The notes under the pieces are model-generated. The model worked only from the letters and a program-made list of their open reading frames with translations. It made no database searches and had not been told where the DNA came from. Positions 1 through 9,999 of a stretch of 64,000 nucleotides of DNA are shown here, piece after piece. Origin of the DNA: Eubacterium sp. (GTDB lineage: Bacteria > Bacillota > Clostridia > Lachnospirales > Lachnospiraceae); contig JALERM010000186.1 in assembly GCA_022764165.1 (NCBI GenBank), forward strand, positions 1-64,000, in the 5' to 3' direction. The translations under genes were made by a program, and so were the position numbers. Within the stretch, counting starts at the first letter, position 1. Every line of letters starts with the position of its first letter.

Positions 1-539
1 ATGATGCGTGTCTGTGTCCCGATTGCGTCCGTTGTAACCGTGCTTCCATGAATATCCAGAAGCTTTAACAGCTCTGGTATCGCCTTGATCTCACAATCCT
101 TATTCTTTATAGGCATCTGCGCCACCACCAGTCCTGTCACCGCATCTATCGCATTCAGGATCATCGGTGCCCTGAAATCCTTCACTTTTTCCATCGCCCC
201 ACGCAGGGCTTTCCCATCAATGGAAAGATGGATCCCTTTCGTACTCACGATCTCACCGATCCATTCCATGAATTCCAGGGCAAACAGTTCCTCATCAATC
301 CCCGACAGGATCCGGCATGCTGTCGATGGGGAAGCGATACCGTTCTTTAATAGAAGATATTCCCTCAATTCTTCTATATGCTTTTCACACCACTTCAGGC
401 TTCTGCGTATAGTAGTTCTCCCCGCAAGAAAACCGCACACCAGGCATACCAGCACTTCCGCATGGTCATGTTTTGTTTTCCAGATGCATCTGGGGTCTGG
501 CACCGCCCTCATAATCAGATCTCGTATCAAAAACATCAT
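1..539 (-). pseudogene. ISAs1-family transposase, partial (runs off window edge)
   Basis: DDE transposase of the ISAs1 type (H-repeat-associated). The minus-strand frame opens after a TAA at about 551, with two ATG codons at 539 and 536. It reads VPDPR near the N-terminus, then a hydrophobic stretch with CGFLAG, then the catalytic-domain signatures HLSIDGKALRGA and VTTDAIGTQ, which fit the first two acidic residues of this family. The frame is open to base 1, so the C-terminus lies outside the window. The reading frame begins inside DNA that in another frame encodes a GH32 fragment, so the 5' end of the element is probably at about 500-515 and the native start may be lost. Whether the element is intact beyond the window cannot be judged. 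Confidence 0.75.
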
Positions 540-690
540 CCTCTGGAATTATCCACGGACCGTTCGGGCTCTTTCCAATTCGATAATGTGTTGTGAACTG
601 ATCAGAAAATGTAGAAAAAATCAAATACCAGTATTCACCCATCTGAAACAATACACCGGTCAATCTTCTATGGCTATTATTTGCCCCCAA
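466..690 (-). pseudogene. Glycoside hydrolase family 32 fragment (levanase/fructosidase-like)
   Basis: A short open stretch whose middle reads LFQMGEYWYLIFSTFSD, then THYRIGKSPNGPW and PEDDVFDTRSDY. These match the central five-bladed-propeller region of GH32 enzymes that cleave fructosides. Only about 50 of the roughly 480 residues of the family are present. Similarity stops where the ISAs1 element begins, and a TGA lies just upstream of residue 1. No signal peptide or catalytic acid regions remain. It is a decay remnant, probably interrupted by the insertion sequence. Confidence 0.6.
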
Positions 691-845
691 TCAGGAAGTA
701 GGCTGTCCCGTCTACTTTTACTTCGCTTACGCTGGCATCTCTCCTACATATATTACAGGTGACCGGGGGACGGGTTCATAGTCACCCCACACAGTTCCCA
801 TTTTTTCAATATCCGCTTCTGTGCTCAAATAAATTTCACTCGTTT
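678..845 (-). pseudogene. Unrecognised frameshifted coding remnant
   Basis: Downstream of the DUF89 gene one minus frame reads on past that gene's stop as IYLSTEADIEKMGTVWGDYE, then PVPRSPVIYVGEMPA and a stop at 727. The next frame continues as VSEVKVDGTAYFLIGGK and stops at about 678. The composition looks protein-like, and joining the two frames by one frameshift gives about 55 residues. I do not recognise the family. It may be the tail of a gene destroyed by the same rearrangement that brought the GH32 and ISAs1 fragments. Low confidence. Confidence 0.25.
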
Positions 846-1700
846 TTCGTTGACAAACATCCCCTGCAGCCGTTCTGCCTGGAATTTTTTGATAAACCAG
901 TCGCATTTGCACAGGAACAGATAATATACGTTCTTTCCGCATCCATACATAGATTCGAAGTTTCCCTGGCCTTTGGCCAGCAGCAAATCTGCCTCCTCAA
1001 TCTTCTGCCTCAGTTCCGGTGAGATACGGGAAAAGATGGTTCCGGCCACATTGTCACCGTTGCCGATGACCAGTGTTTCTTCGGTAAGTCCTGTCATCAC
1101 CGCATCTTCCATTGTGGCATCATTCATGACTTCTTCCCCACGTACCACTGCTGTGATCTCAACCTGCGGATACTGTTTTTTCAGCAGCCGTATGACCAGC
1201 TTATCCAGTACGATTTCCCCGCAGTTATCCAGTACGTATACCATTTTCTTTGCCTGCTGCATTTCCCGGCAGAAGTTTCTGTATTCGTCTTCATCCAGAA
1301 TGTCATTTTCCCGGTCGAACAGATCAAACAATTCCTCCTTATCCACACATTCCAGTGCAGAAAAATCAATATAATTTCCTACTCGTGCATACAGCAGTGC
1401 TGTTCTAAGCGGATCTTCACTGTTCAGAATCTTCTGCTCCAAATCTTTCTCAACATCCAGAAGAATCTGATTGAATTCTTTTTTCTCCTTCTCATATCCG
1501 CCAGTACCGCCAAAGTATTTTTGATATGTTTTCCGGATCTCAGCAGCCAGCCAGGGGGCACAGGCATCCACCTCGCTGTTCCCCACAATTCTGGCAAGTT
1601 CTTTCATATATTCGGATTTTAAAGCCTCATCATTAAATTTCCGTATATTCTGTTCCTGCTTATTCAGCAGACAACAGATGCAGGATGCATATAATCTCAT
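825..1700 (-). CDS. DUF89 / ARMT1-like damage-control phosphatase
   Basis: Cytoplasmic metal-dependent phosphatase of the DUF89 family, whose members hydrolyse damaged or surplus sugar phosphates and related phosphometabolites. At 291 residues it has the usual length. Visible family motifs are LDNCGEIVLD (metal-binding Asp-Asn in mid-protein), VVRGEEVMNDAT, and KGQGNFE near the C-terminus. The N-terminus carries a Cys cluster (CICCLLN). The gene follows addA by 19 bp on the same strand and probably reads through from the addBA operon. The exact substrate is not predictable from sequence. Confidence 0.85.
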   Translation of the reverse strand: MRLYASCICCLLNKQEQNIRKFNDEALKSEYMKELARIVGNSEVDACAPWLAAEIRKTYQKYFGGTGGYEKEKKEFNQILLDVEKDLEQKILNSEDPLRTALLYARVGNYIDFSALECVDKEELFDLFDRENDILDEDEYRNFCREMQQAKKMVYVLDNCGEIVLDKLVIRLLKKQYPQVEITAVVRGEEVMNDATMEDAVMTGLTEETLVIGNGDNVAGTIFSRISPELRQKIEEADLLLAKGQGNFESMYGCGKNVYYLFLCKCDWFIKKFQAERLQGMFVNEKRVKFI

Positions 1701-1719
1701 GGTAATGTTTCCTTTCTCA

Positions 1720-4700
1720 TCACATCTTGATGTGTACCGGTACTCTCAGTGCTTTTCCCAGACGGAAGGAATAAATATATGCCTCTTTCACAGGAAGATT
1801 TCTCACACGTTCCAGAGCACGTGCATAATACCAGAGCTGCTTTTGATATCTGTTGATCAGTTTTTCCTCTTCGCCTTTTTCCACATAATCCGTTTTATAA
1901 TCTACCAGCACAAGTCCTCTATCTTCCTCAAAGAAAGCATCTATGATTCCCTGTACCAGTATCTGCTCTGTATCTCCCCACTCCGGATGGTGTTCACAGG
2001 CCGGTACACTCATTACAAATGGCTGCTCACGCCACAGTTTTTTTCTTTTCCATGCTGCTTGCATCCGTTTTCCCAGTCTGGAGGATGCAAACCAGGCAAT
2101 CTGATTTACCCGGACACTGGCTGCCGCCTCATGATCCAGTTTTCCGCTGTGCTCCAAAGATAACATCTGCTGCCGGACAGCTTCTTCTGAATCTACATTG
2201 TCATAATCCAGTTCTTCCATCACTTTGTGGTAAGCTGTTCCACGGGCAACCCCTTTTACTTCTTCTTTCTCTGTTTTCATAAATGCCGGTATCGGCTGCT
2301 CTTCGGGAGTTTCTGACAGTATTGCCTCATCCAGGGTCTCAGCCTCAACGTGTGAGATTTTTACTTCTGTAATCATTGTTTCTGCCTCTTCATCCGGCAT
2401 CAGGGCATATTCTTTTTTCAGTTCGGACACACTAACTTTGGCCGGAATCTCCTGCAGATCCGCATAAGGATATCGATAGGAAAAACGTTCTTCCAACTCA
2501 TTTTTCACAGCCGCATCATACATTTTATCTGTATCCCAGTTCATGTATTCCTCATACCGCTGCTCCAGTGTAATCTGGCGTCTGAGTTCTTCTCCTGTCA
2601 AAGCCGCAGCTTCCACCAGTCTGATTTGAAATAATATTTTTTCCTGCAGTTCCTGATTTTGCAGCTCACACCACTCCTGTACACTTTCCGCCCCTGTCAG
2701 ATCATACATTTCATACAGCTCCTGGAAAGCAGGATGGCGTGCCAGTGCCGGAAGCACCCATCCCCAGTAATCCTGTGCACTTTCCAGCATTCCGTAGGGA
2801 AGTTTAGAGGGCTCATAGGACAGAAGTCCTCTGTACTTTATCAGTTTTTTCTCAAGCTTGCTGGTGGTTCCCGTAAGAATCAGTTTTTCTTTGGCACGGG
2901 TCAGTGCCACATAAAGCACCCGGAGTTCCTCTCCCAGACTTTCCACACGAATTTGCTTCTGTATCACCTGACGCATCAGCGTGGGCACTTTCAGTCTGAG
3001 CTTCGGGTCAATGCCCTGCATCGCCACACCCAGATCCGGGTGAATCACCAGACCGGCATTGGCATCCATCATGTTAAAACGTTTTCCCATGCCTGACACA
3101 AATACGACAGGAAATTCCAGTCCCTTACTTTTATGAATACTCAGGATACGAACCGTATCTTCATTTTCACCTATGGTACTGATTTCCCCAAAATCCACTT
3201 CGTATTTGCGAAGCTGCTCCGTATAGCGGATAAAGTTAAACAATCCCCGGTAACTGGTTCCCTCATACTCCATGGCTTTTTCCACAAGCATCTGCAGATT
3301 GGCACGGCGCTGTATTCCGCCCGGCATAGCAGCCGCATAACTTTCATAACCGGTTTCCTGCAGAATCATCTGGATCAGCCGATGGATCGGTGTGTAGGGA
3401 ACCCTGTCTCTGATTCGGTCATAAACAGAAAAAAATGATTCCAGTTTTTCTTTTAATTCTTCATTTTCCCCTTCTTCCAGGTATTTTCTCGAAGAATCAT
3501 ATATTTTCAGTTCAGGGCTGAAGATTTTAATCTCTGCCAGGTCTTCCGCCTGACATCCCACAATCGGCGACAACAGCACTCCTGTAAATGGGATTTCCTG
3601 CATGGGATTGTCACATATATGCAGATAGTTCAGAATCGTAACAATTTCCGTCGTTCCGAAATAACCTGTCCGTGAAGAAGCATGGGCAGGAATCCCCATA
3701 TCCATCAATACCTGCACAAAGGTTTCCGCCCATCCGGATATGGTCCGAAGCAGGATCACACAATCTTGATACCGGGCTTTCCGGTAGGTTCCTGAAGCTT
3801 TATCCAGTACAAACTCGTGACCGACAATCTCCTTAATCCTTGTCCCCACGATTCTTGCTTCCAGTTCAATCGCAGTCTTTTCTTCCTGATCATCTGACAA
3901 TTCCTCTGTATCCGTCTCTCCCAGCAATACCTCCGTACACCGGAACGCATCCATTTCTTCTTCGTGTTCCTCTGCTTCCGGGAACACTGCCCCCGGATAC
4001 AATGCCGCCGCTTCATCATACTCCACATCGCCCAGATTTTTCCCCATGATCTGTTCAAAAATGTAGTTTACTCCTGCCAGAACTTCTTTGCGGCTCCGGA
4101 AGTTCCTGTGCAGATCGATTCTCTGACAGAGACTGTCTTCCAGCGTGTACGTATCATACTTTTCCATAAACAGTTCCGGGCGGGCCAGACGGAACCGATA
4201 GATGCTCTGCTTCACGTCACCTACCATAAAAATATTGTTGTGACCGTGACGCATCCTGGAAACACTCTGCAGAAGTGTCTCCTGTACCAGGTTACTGTCC
4301 TGGTACTCATCGATCAGAATCTCTTCAAATCTCTGAGAAAATTCCTCAGAAGCATCTGTGTAGATCAGTTCTCCATTTTCCTTTTTTACCAGGATTTCCA
4401 GAGCATAATGTTCGATATCCGGGAAATCTACAATGTTTCGCTTCTTTTTCTTTTCCGCAAAGCATTCTGCGAAATCCTCTGTCAGCTTCAAAAGCTGCAG
4501 CACCGGCTGACGGCAGAGTTTCATTTCCTGAAGAATTTTTTCCGTATCACCATAAAAATACCGTTCTTTCACTTCCTTAAGGATTTCTTTCATCAAATCC
4601 CGGTTTTCTTTCGTCTGCTGCCGCAGCCCATCGGACACAGCATCGTCTTTCTTTCGGGACAATACTGCAAATTTGTGATTTTGCAAAAGGCTGCAGCACC

Positions 4701-5514
4701 CATTAAAATCTCTGTCCCGGCAGACCTGCTGCAGATGTTCCAGCAGCATTTTGTCAGACCGAAGGGCATCCTCATACATATAGGGGCCGTCTATCTCCTG
4801 CAAAAGTTCCAGACTCTGCTCCAGATAAAATTCCGCCTGTTCCAGGGAGAGTTCCACATCCCGCCAGAGTTTTTCCATCCACCGGCTGTTCAGGAGTTCT
4901 TCCTCTGTTTCCACCAGATACGGTTCTTTACAGGTTTCCAGCCACTCCTGAGGCCATGGATTACTCATGGCAAAATCATATAATTTCAGAATCAGTTCCG
5001 CAATATTTTCATCTGACTTACCCGTGGCAAACACTTCAATAAACTGATGAAATTCAGGACTCCCCTCCGCATATCTGGCCTCCAGAAGCTCTTTTGCCAC
5101 ATCCATGCGAAGCAATTTCAGTTCCCCTTCATTGGCAATCCGGTAACCGGGATCCAAATCTATGGTATGAAAATAATTGCGGATGATATAGGAACAGAAA
5201 CCGTCAATAGTCGTAATCTGCGCATTATAAATCAGCGTCTGCTGCCGCTGCAGATGTTCATTATCCGGATCCTCCTCCAGTCGTTTTTCCACAGCAGCCG
5301 TCAGACGTTCCCTCATCTCACCGGCGGCCGCTCTGGTAAAGGTCACGATCAGCAGACGGTCGATATCCACCGGATTTTCTTTTCTGGTCATTTTTTTCAG
5401 AATCCGCTCTACCAACACCGCCGTTTTACCGGAACCGGCTGCCGCACTGACCAGAATATTTCGATTCTTCAGATCAATGACCTGCTGCTGTTCTTTCGTC
5501 CAGTTCACTCCCAT
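1720..5514 (-). CDS. addA: ATP-dependent helicase/nuclease subunit A (AddA)
   Basis: Helicase-nuclease subunit of the AddAB complex, the Gram-positive counterpart of RecBCD. It resects double-strand breaks and loads RecA. The 1264 residues match the family. The N-terminal UvrD-type motor has Walker A AAAGSGKTAVLVERI (about residue 25), Walker B LIDEYQDSN (about 400) and motif VI-like LYVALTRAKEKLIL (about 890). The C-terminal RecB-like nuclease domain shows VLVDYKTDYV (the D-x-K of PD-(D/E)XK) near residue 1205. The start ATG at 5514 follows an AAGGAGG site and lies 3 bp after the addB stop, so the two are translationally coupled. Confidence 0.97.
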   Translation of the reverse strand: MGVNWTKEQQQVIDLKNRNILVSAAAGSGKTAVLVERILKKMTRKENPVDIDRLLIVTFTRAAAGEMRERLTAAVEKRLEEDPDNEHLQRQQTLIYNAQITTIDGFCSYIIRNYFHTIDLDPGYRIANEGELKLLRMDVAKELLEARYAEGSPEFHQFIEVFATGKSDENIAELILKLYDFAMSNPWPQEWLETCKEPYLVETEEELLNSRWMEKLWRDVELSLEQAEFYLEQSLELLQEIDGPYMYEDALRSDKMLLEHLQQVCRDRDFNGCCSLLQNHKFAVLSRKKDDAVSDGLRQQTKENRDLMKEILKEVKERYFYGDTEKILQEMKLCRQPVLQLLKLTEDFAECFAEKKKKRNIVDFPDIEHYALEILVKKENGELIYTDASEEFSQRFEEILIDEYQDSNLVQETLLQSVSRMRHGHNNIFMVGDVKQSIYRFRLARPELFMEKYDTYTLEDSLCQRIDLHRNFRSRKEVLAGVNYIFEQIMGKNLGDVEYDEAAALYPGAVFPEAEEHEEEMDAFRCTEVLLGETDTEELSDDQEEKTAIELEARIVGTRIKEIVGHEFVLDKASGTYRKARYQDCVILLRTISGWAETFVQVLMDMGIPAHASSRTGYFGTTEIVTILNYLHICDNPMQEIPFTGVLLSPIVGCQAEDLAEIKIFSPELKIYDSSRKYLEEGENEELKEKLESFFSVYDRIRDRVPYTPIHRLIQMILQETGYESYAAAMPGGIQRRANLQMLVEKAMEYEGTSYRGLFNFIRYTEQLRKYEVDFGEISTIGENEDTVRILSIHKSKGLEFPVVFVSGMGKRFNMMDANAGLVIHPDLGVAMQGIDPKLRLKVPTLMRQVIQKQIRVESLGEELRVLYVALTRAKEKLILTGTTSKLEKKLIKYRGLLSYEPSKLPYGMLESAQDYWGWVLPALARHPAFQELYEMYDLTGAESVQEWCELQNQELQEKILFQIRLVEAAALTGEELRRQITLEQRYEEYMNWDTDKMYDAAVKNELEERFSYRYPYADLQEIPAKVSVSELKKEYALMPDEEAETMITEVKISHVEAETLDEAILSETPEEQPIPAFMKTEKEEVKGVARGTAYHKVMEELDYDNVDSEEAVRQQMLSLEHSGKLDHEAAASVRVNQIAWFASSRLGKRMQAAWKRKKLWREQPFVMSVPACEHHPEWGDTEQILVQGIIDAFFEEDRGLVLVDYKTDYVEKGEEEKLINRYQKQLWYYARALERVRNLPVKEAYIYSFRLGKALRVPVHIKM

Positions 5515-5517
5515 CTG

Positions 5518-8500
5518 CTATTCCTCCTTCTTTCCCATATTCTCTTTGCCGACTGCACAGGAATCATCCAGACACTCATTCAAACGTCTCCACAACTCTT
5601 CGTCCTGAAATACCGGAAGGTTTCTATAATGGTATCCGGGCAGTCTGTCATCAAAGCTGCAGGCTTCACGATAACTGCAATAATCACAGGCTGTCCGCTT
5701 TCGCAGACGGTAGGGTTCCGCCTTCACATCGCCATCCAGAATCTCTCTTCCCAGTTCTGTGATTTTATGATTCACATAATGAGACAGTGCACTGAATTGT
5801 TCTTTACTGGCTGTCTGCGAGTATCGTGAAAGACTGCCGTCTTTATTCAGGGCTGCCGGAATCACACTGGATTTATTTCCGGGTTCCAGTGTCTCATCCA
5901 TATCCTGCAATATTTTCTTTTCTCCCCGTACCAGTCCGTTCACTTTCAGTTCCTGCAGTATCTTTGTTTCCAGCGTTTCTTCGTCCTCATCCAGTTCTCC
6001 CGCACACAGCGGATCCTTGACTTGATAATAGAAAATACCGGCAGGTTCCACCTGTTTATCGGGATGCTCCCTCTGCTCAATCTCCAGAGCTGCATTCATA
6101 TACACTACAAGCTGCAGCTGCAGGCCATGATAAAGAGCGATCAGATCCAGAGAGGTATTTCCCGACTTATAATCAATCACTTTTATATAAATCTTATCAT
6201 TTTCCTCATACCGGTCCACCCGGTCAATTCTTCCTCTCAGCCTGAGCTTCTCATCCTCCGACAGATCAAAATGTATCGCATCCAGCTGATCTTCCATGGC
6301 AAATGAAATCTCAAACTGTCCCGGTTCATACCGACCGCATTTTAACTGTTCCTGCAGTGCCCACACAGTCCTGCGCAAAATTCTCTTCACACGGGTAATC
6401 ATGTAGCGGCTTCTGGCACTGCTTTCCAGAATCGTATTACCATAATCATGGATAATCTCATCCACACTCTCATCAATGAGTTTTTCTCTCTCATTATCTG
6501 TAAGATTTCTCCAGGACATACGATTTTTCTTCAGATTTCTGGCAAACTGTTCCAGTGCCTGATGAATCACATTTCCCATATCAGCCGCACGGAATTCGTA
6601 CTCCTGGCGTTCCTGAATCTGCAGACCATACTGAAGGAAATGAGCAAAAGCACAGGCCGCAAACTGTTCCAGACGGGTGGAGCTGTTATCCAGCACGGAT
6701 CCATACAGTGCTCTGGCTACACTTTTCCCAATCTTATCCACCGGCTTGCTGTAATATGCGGCCTTTATCCACCGGCTGCACTTTTCTTTCCACTCATCAC
6801 TCTTCCAGAACCAGCTCAACAGCTCCTTCCAGTCCTTATCCGGTTCCTGTTCCGATGCACGGTGAAGTCCATCAATCAGTATCTCTGCTGCCGGTCCGGG
6901 CTGCTGAACATCACAAAGAGCCGCCTGTTCTCTTTCCTGAATGATAAGTCCCGGAAACAGCCTGCAGATCATGGGAATCAGATAAGCCGGTGACTGAGCC
7001 TGTCCCTGTCCGCTGGTTTTTGCGTAGGACAGATACAGCCGTTCTCCCGGTTTTGTCAGATTCAGGTAGAGATAAAATTTCTGAATATACATCACTTCCC
7101 GGGAACCTGGAGCCAGCTCCACATCCATTTTTTCCAGATATTCCCGGTCTGTCTCCGACAGAAGACCGCTGCTCCCCTGTTTTTTAGGAATGACAGAATC
7201 ATTAACACCTGCAAAAAACAAGATTTTAATATCTCTCAGACGGGTTCGTTCCATGTCTCCCACCAGAACCTGGTCTGCAGACGGCGGAATAATACCCACC
7301 CTCGCCTCCTGAAATCCGGCTTCCAGAATCTGGCGATAATCGTCTGCCGAAATCACCTCATCACCCAGAATCTGAACCATTTTATCCAGAAGGTTCATGA
7401 TAATTCCGTAAATCTGTGAGTATTCTCTGGCCAGAGCCATTTCTCCCTGTTTCTCAAATTGTTTCTGTTCCCAGGACAATTTTTCGTATATATTGTTATG
7501 GCAGATAAATTCATAAAGAATGCGTGTTCTCTGTTCCACAGTCATATGCTTCTGCCGCATACCTTCCACAAATCCATCTGTTTCTTCCACAAACTTTTCG
7601 CGGATTCGATTAATTTCCTCAATACTTCCTTCTTCCATTCCCCGATAGCGGCGTACCCAGTGCTCCTTCCACTGTTTCCAGCCCCGGATTCCCACAGCGA
7701 TGCAATAATTTTCCAGCTCATCCGTTTCATAAACCGTCAGCCCGGACAAACCGCACCGCAGATAACGGAAAACACTTTCATAAGAAAATTGTTCCGTCAG
7801 CATATTAAGAGCAGCCCGCAGATATTCCACAAAAGGATTCATCAGCAGACTATGCTTTTCATCAATAAAACAGGGAACCCCACAGGCTTCCATGACCTGG
7901 CCGGCATACACGCCATAGGCAGGAAGATCGCCGGTAATGATGGCAAAATCCCGATACCGATACCCCTTTGTACGCACAAGAAACTGTATCTTTTCCACAA
8001 TTTCTTCCATCTCTGCCAGCGGATTGGAGGCACAGAAAATCTGCACCTCCTCCTGTTCTTTATCATACGTTTGTCGTCCAAACCGGAACAAATGCTGTTC
8101 CAGAAATTCCAGAGCGGGTGCATGGGAAAAGCGGCTTTTAGATCCCGATGAAATCCATATGGGTTCTTCAATTTCCACACGTTCTTCTCCCGCAAGCCTG
8201 GTCAGCTGATCCATCATCAGCCCACTCATATGGAACAGATTCTGGAGACTTTTCAGCCAGGCTCCTCCGGTCATTTTTTTATCCAGTGTCACCGTCACCC
8301 ATACTTTGTCAGAGAGATTGAGAATTTTTCTCATAACCTTATTCTGTATCGGTGTGAATCCGGTAAATCCATCCAGAATCACCTGACAGTTTTTCATCAG
8401 TCGGGATTCCCCGATTCTGTCACACAGTACATCCAGTACCTCTTCCCCTGTAATATACCGTTCTCTCAGATAATCCTGAAATCCCTGATAAATCATCTGC

Positions 8501-8976
8501 ACATCTGTCAGCTTACGGGAAAGAAACGGATTGTCCCCGGCCTGCCCCACAATCTCTTCCAGCTGTTGGGGCCGGATATCATACTGCATCAGTTCCGATA
8601 CCAGTGATTTCATCTGGCTGACAGTTCCTGTCTTTTTCAGACTGGAAGCCAGGACACCCAGTTTCTTCTCCTGCTCCTGAATCACCCGCTGCAGAACCAG
8701 CGTCTTTCCGATTTCTTCCAGAACCGGACGCTGTTCTCCTCCCACTTCCTGCATTACACGAAATGCCAGACGCTGAAAGCTGAGAATATCGATATTCATA
8801 ATTCCCTGACGGGGACTCATGGAAACCAGCTCCTTCTGGGTCTGCATGGTAAACTGCTCCGGCACAATGACCAGATATGTCATTTCCGGATGTAAACTGG
8901 CCTCTTTTACAATATGTTCATAGATAAAGTGTGATTTTCCTGCTCCGGAATTTCCCAGAACCAATTGCAATGACAT
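5518..8976 (-). CDS. addB: ATP-dependent helicase/deoxyribonuclease subunit B (AddB)
   Basis: Partner of AddA. AddB is a nuclease and Chi-recognition subunit with a degenerate helicase fold. The 1152-residue protein begins with a Walker-like VLGNSGAGKSHF. The C-terminal part carries the RecB-type nuclease motif VIDYKSGNTSLDL and the four cysteines that clamp an iron-sulfur cluster: one near residue 795 (FAACAFAHF), and then CDYCSYREAC near the C-terminus. The ATG at 8976 follows GGGAG. It is first in an addB-addA-DUF89 run, about 60 bp after the radical SAM gene. Confidence 0.97.
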   Translation of the reverse strand: MSLQLVLGNSGAGKSHFIYEHIVKEASLHPEMTYLVIVPEQFTMQTQKELVSMSPRQGIMNIDILSFQRLAFRVMQEVGGEQRPVLEEIGKTLVLQRVIQEQEKKLGVLASSLKKTGTVSQMKSLVSELMQYDIRPQQLEEIVGQAGDNPFLSRKLTDVQMIYQGFQDYLRERYITGEEVLDVLCDRIGESRLMKNCQVILDGFTGFTPIQNKVMRKILNLSDKVWVTVTLDKKMTGGAWLKSLQNLFHMSGLMMDQLTRLAGEERVEIEEPIWISSGSKSRFSHAPALEFLEQHLFRFGRQTYDKEQEEVQIFCASNPLAEMEEIVEKIQFLVRTKGYRYRDFAIITGDLPAYGVYAGQVMEACGVPCFIDEKHSLLMNPFVEYLRAALNMLTEQFSYESVFRYLRCGLSGLTVYETDELENYCIAVGIRGWKQWKEHWVRRYRGMEEGSIEEINRIREKFVEETDGFVEGMRQKHMTVEQRTRILYEFICHNNIYEKLSWEQKQFEKQGEMALAREYSQIYGIIMNLLDKMVQILGDEVISADDYRQILEAGFQEARVGIIPPSADQVLVGDMERTRLRDIKILFFAGVNDSVIPKKQGSSGLLSETDREYLEKMDVELAPGSREVMYIQKFYLYLNLTKPGERLYLSYAKTSGQGQAQSPAYLIPMICRLFPGLIIQEREQAALCDVQQPGPAAEILIDGLHRASEQEPDKDWKELLSWFWKSDEWKEKCSRWIKAAYYSKPVDKIGKSVARALYGSVLDNSSTRLEQFAACAFAHFLQYGLQIQERQEYEFRAADMGNVIHQALEQFARNLKKNRMSWRNLTDNEREKLIDESVDEIIHDYGNTILESSARSRYMITRVKRILRRTVWALQEQLKCGRYEPGQFEISFAMEDQLDAIHFDLSEDEKLRLRGRIDRVDRYEENDKIYIKVIDYKSGNTSLDLIALYHGLQLQLVVYMNAALEIEQREHPDKQVEPAGIFYYQVKDPLCAGELDEDEETLETKILQELKVNGLVRGEKKILQDMDETLEPGNKSSVIPAALNKDGSLSRYSQTASKEQFSALSHYVNHKITELGREILDGDVKAEPYRLRKRTACDYCSYREACSFDDRLPGYHYRNLPVFQDEELWRRLNECLDDSCAVGKENMGKKEE

Positions 8977-9038
8977 ACGTTCTCTCTCCCATCAAAACAT
9001 TTTCTATTCACAGGGATATTTCATTTTTGCCATTCTCC

Positions 9039-9944
9039 TTATAATCCTTCATAATTAAACAGCGGGATAAAACTTTCCTCTGCAGTTTCTCCCTCTTGAA
9101 AAAATCCCTGTTCAATCCCCAGTTTCAGTGCCTCATCCAGCACTCTCTGATACTCCCGCTTCGTTACTTTCCGGTTCAGGGGCGAAAGCCCGGCCACCTG
9201 TGAAAGCGGCGTATACTGGTTCATCACACTGATATATATTTTATTTCCATAAGTCTCATGTAAGTACCCAAGGATCCGGCGAGAATCCCTGGTATGTCCC
9301 GGCAGAATCAGATGCCGGACAATCACTCCTTTTTGTATGTATCCGTCTTCATCGAATATACAGGGACCTGTCTGCTCCACCATAGCCGCAAGAGCCTCTG
9401 CTGCTTTTTGAGGATAATCTTTGGAATGGGAATACATCGCTCCCAGTTCCGGATCCATGTACTTAAAATCCGGCAGCCAGACATCCACCAGACCATCCAG
9501 CATTTTTACAGTCTCCGGCCTCTCATATCCACCTGTATTGTAGATCACCGGAATCTGAAGTCCCTGTTCACGTGCGGACTGCAGTGCCGGTATGACTGCC
9601 GGAAGAAAATGGGTTGCCGTCACCAGATTGATATTGGCAGCTCCCTGTTCCTGCAGTTCCAGAAAAATCTGACCCAGCCGCTCCGATGTGATTTCTCTCC
9701 CGCAGATTCCTTCTGCAATCTCATAATTCTGACAGAACACACATCGCAGCGTACATCCGGAAAAGAATACAGCACCTGATCCTTTCGTTCCGGATATACA
9801 GGGTTCCTCCCACATGTGAAGGGCAGCCCTGGCACCCATCATACGACTGTCCATTCCGCAAAAACCTTTTTCCCCATTTGTCCGGTCAACACCGCACATC
9901 CGCGGACAAAGCTGACACGCACTCCAATCCAGAAGATTCTTCAT
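9039..9944 (-). CDS. Radical SAM protein, pyruvate formate-lyase activase-like (PflX/COG1313 type)
   Basis: Radical SAM enzyme of 301 residues resembling the stand-alone PflA-like proteins of unknown substrate. The cluster motif is CTLRCVFC (Cys 64, 68, 71: C-x3-C-x2-C), preceded by four N-terminal cysteines at 10, 13, 17 and 29 (CQLCPRMC...FC) that may bind a further metal site. VIYNTGGYE and LPDFKYMD fit the core barrel. No glycyl-radical enzyme gene lies nearby, so a specific activase role cannot be assigned. It lies upstream of addB on the same strand. Confidence 0.85.
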   Translation of the reverse strand: MKNLLDWSACQLCPRMCGVDRTNGEKGFCGMDSRMMGARAALHMWEEPCISGTKGSGAVFFSGCTLRCVFCQNYEIAEGICGREITSERLGQIFLELQEQGAANINLVTATHFLPAVIPALQSAREQGLQIPVIYNTGGYERPETVKMLDGLVDVWLPDFKYMDPELGAMYSHSKDYPQKAAEALAAMVEQTGPCIFDEDGYIQKGVIVRHLILPGHTRDSRRILGYLHETYGNKIYISVMNQYTPLSQVAGLSPLNRKVTKREYQRVLDEALKLGIEQGFFQEGETAEESFIPLFNYEGL

Positions 9945-9999
9945 TCATATCCTTCTTTCCTGCACATATACTATATTAAAAACGTAAGGGAGTGTGCAT

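Noticed and set aside
3964..4983. Long plus-strand open frame of 339 codons
   Set aside because: Lies wholly antisense to addA, no ribosome site, and its composition (rich in Phe, Gln, His, Ile) is typical of a shadow frame.
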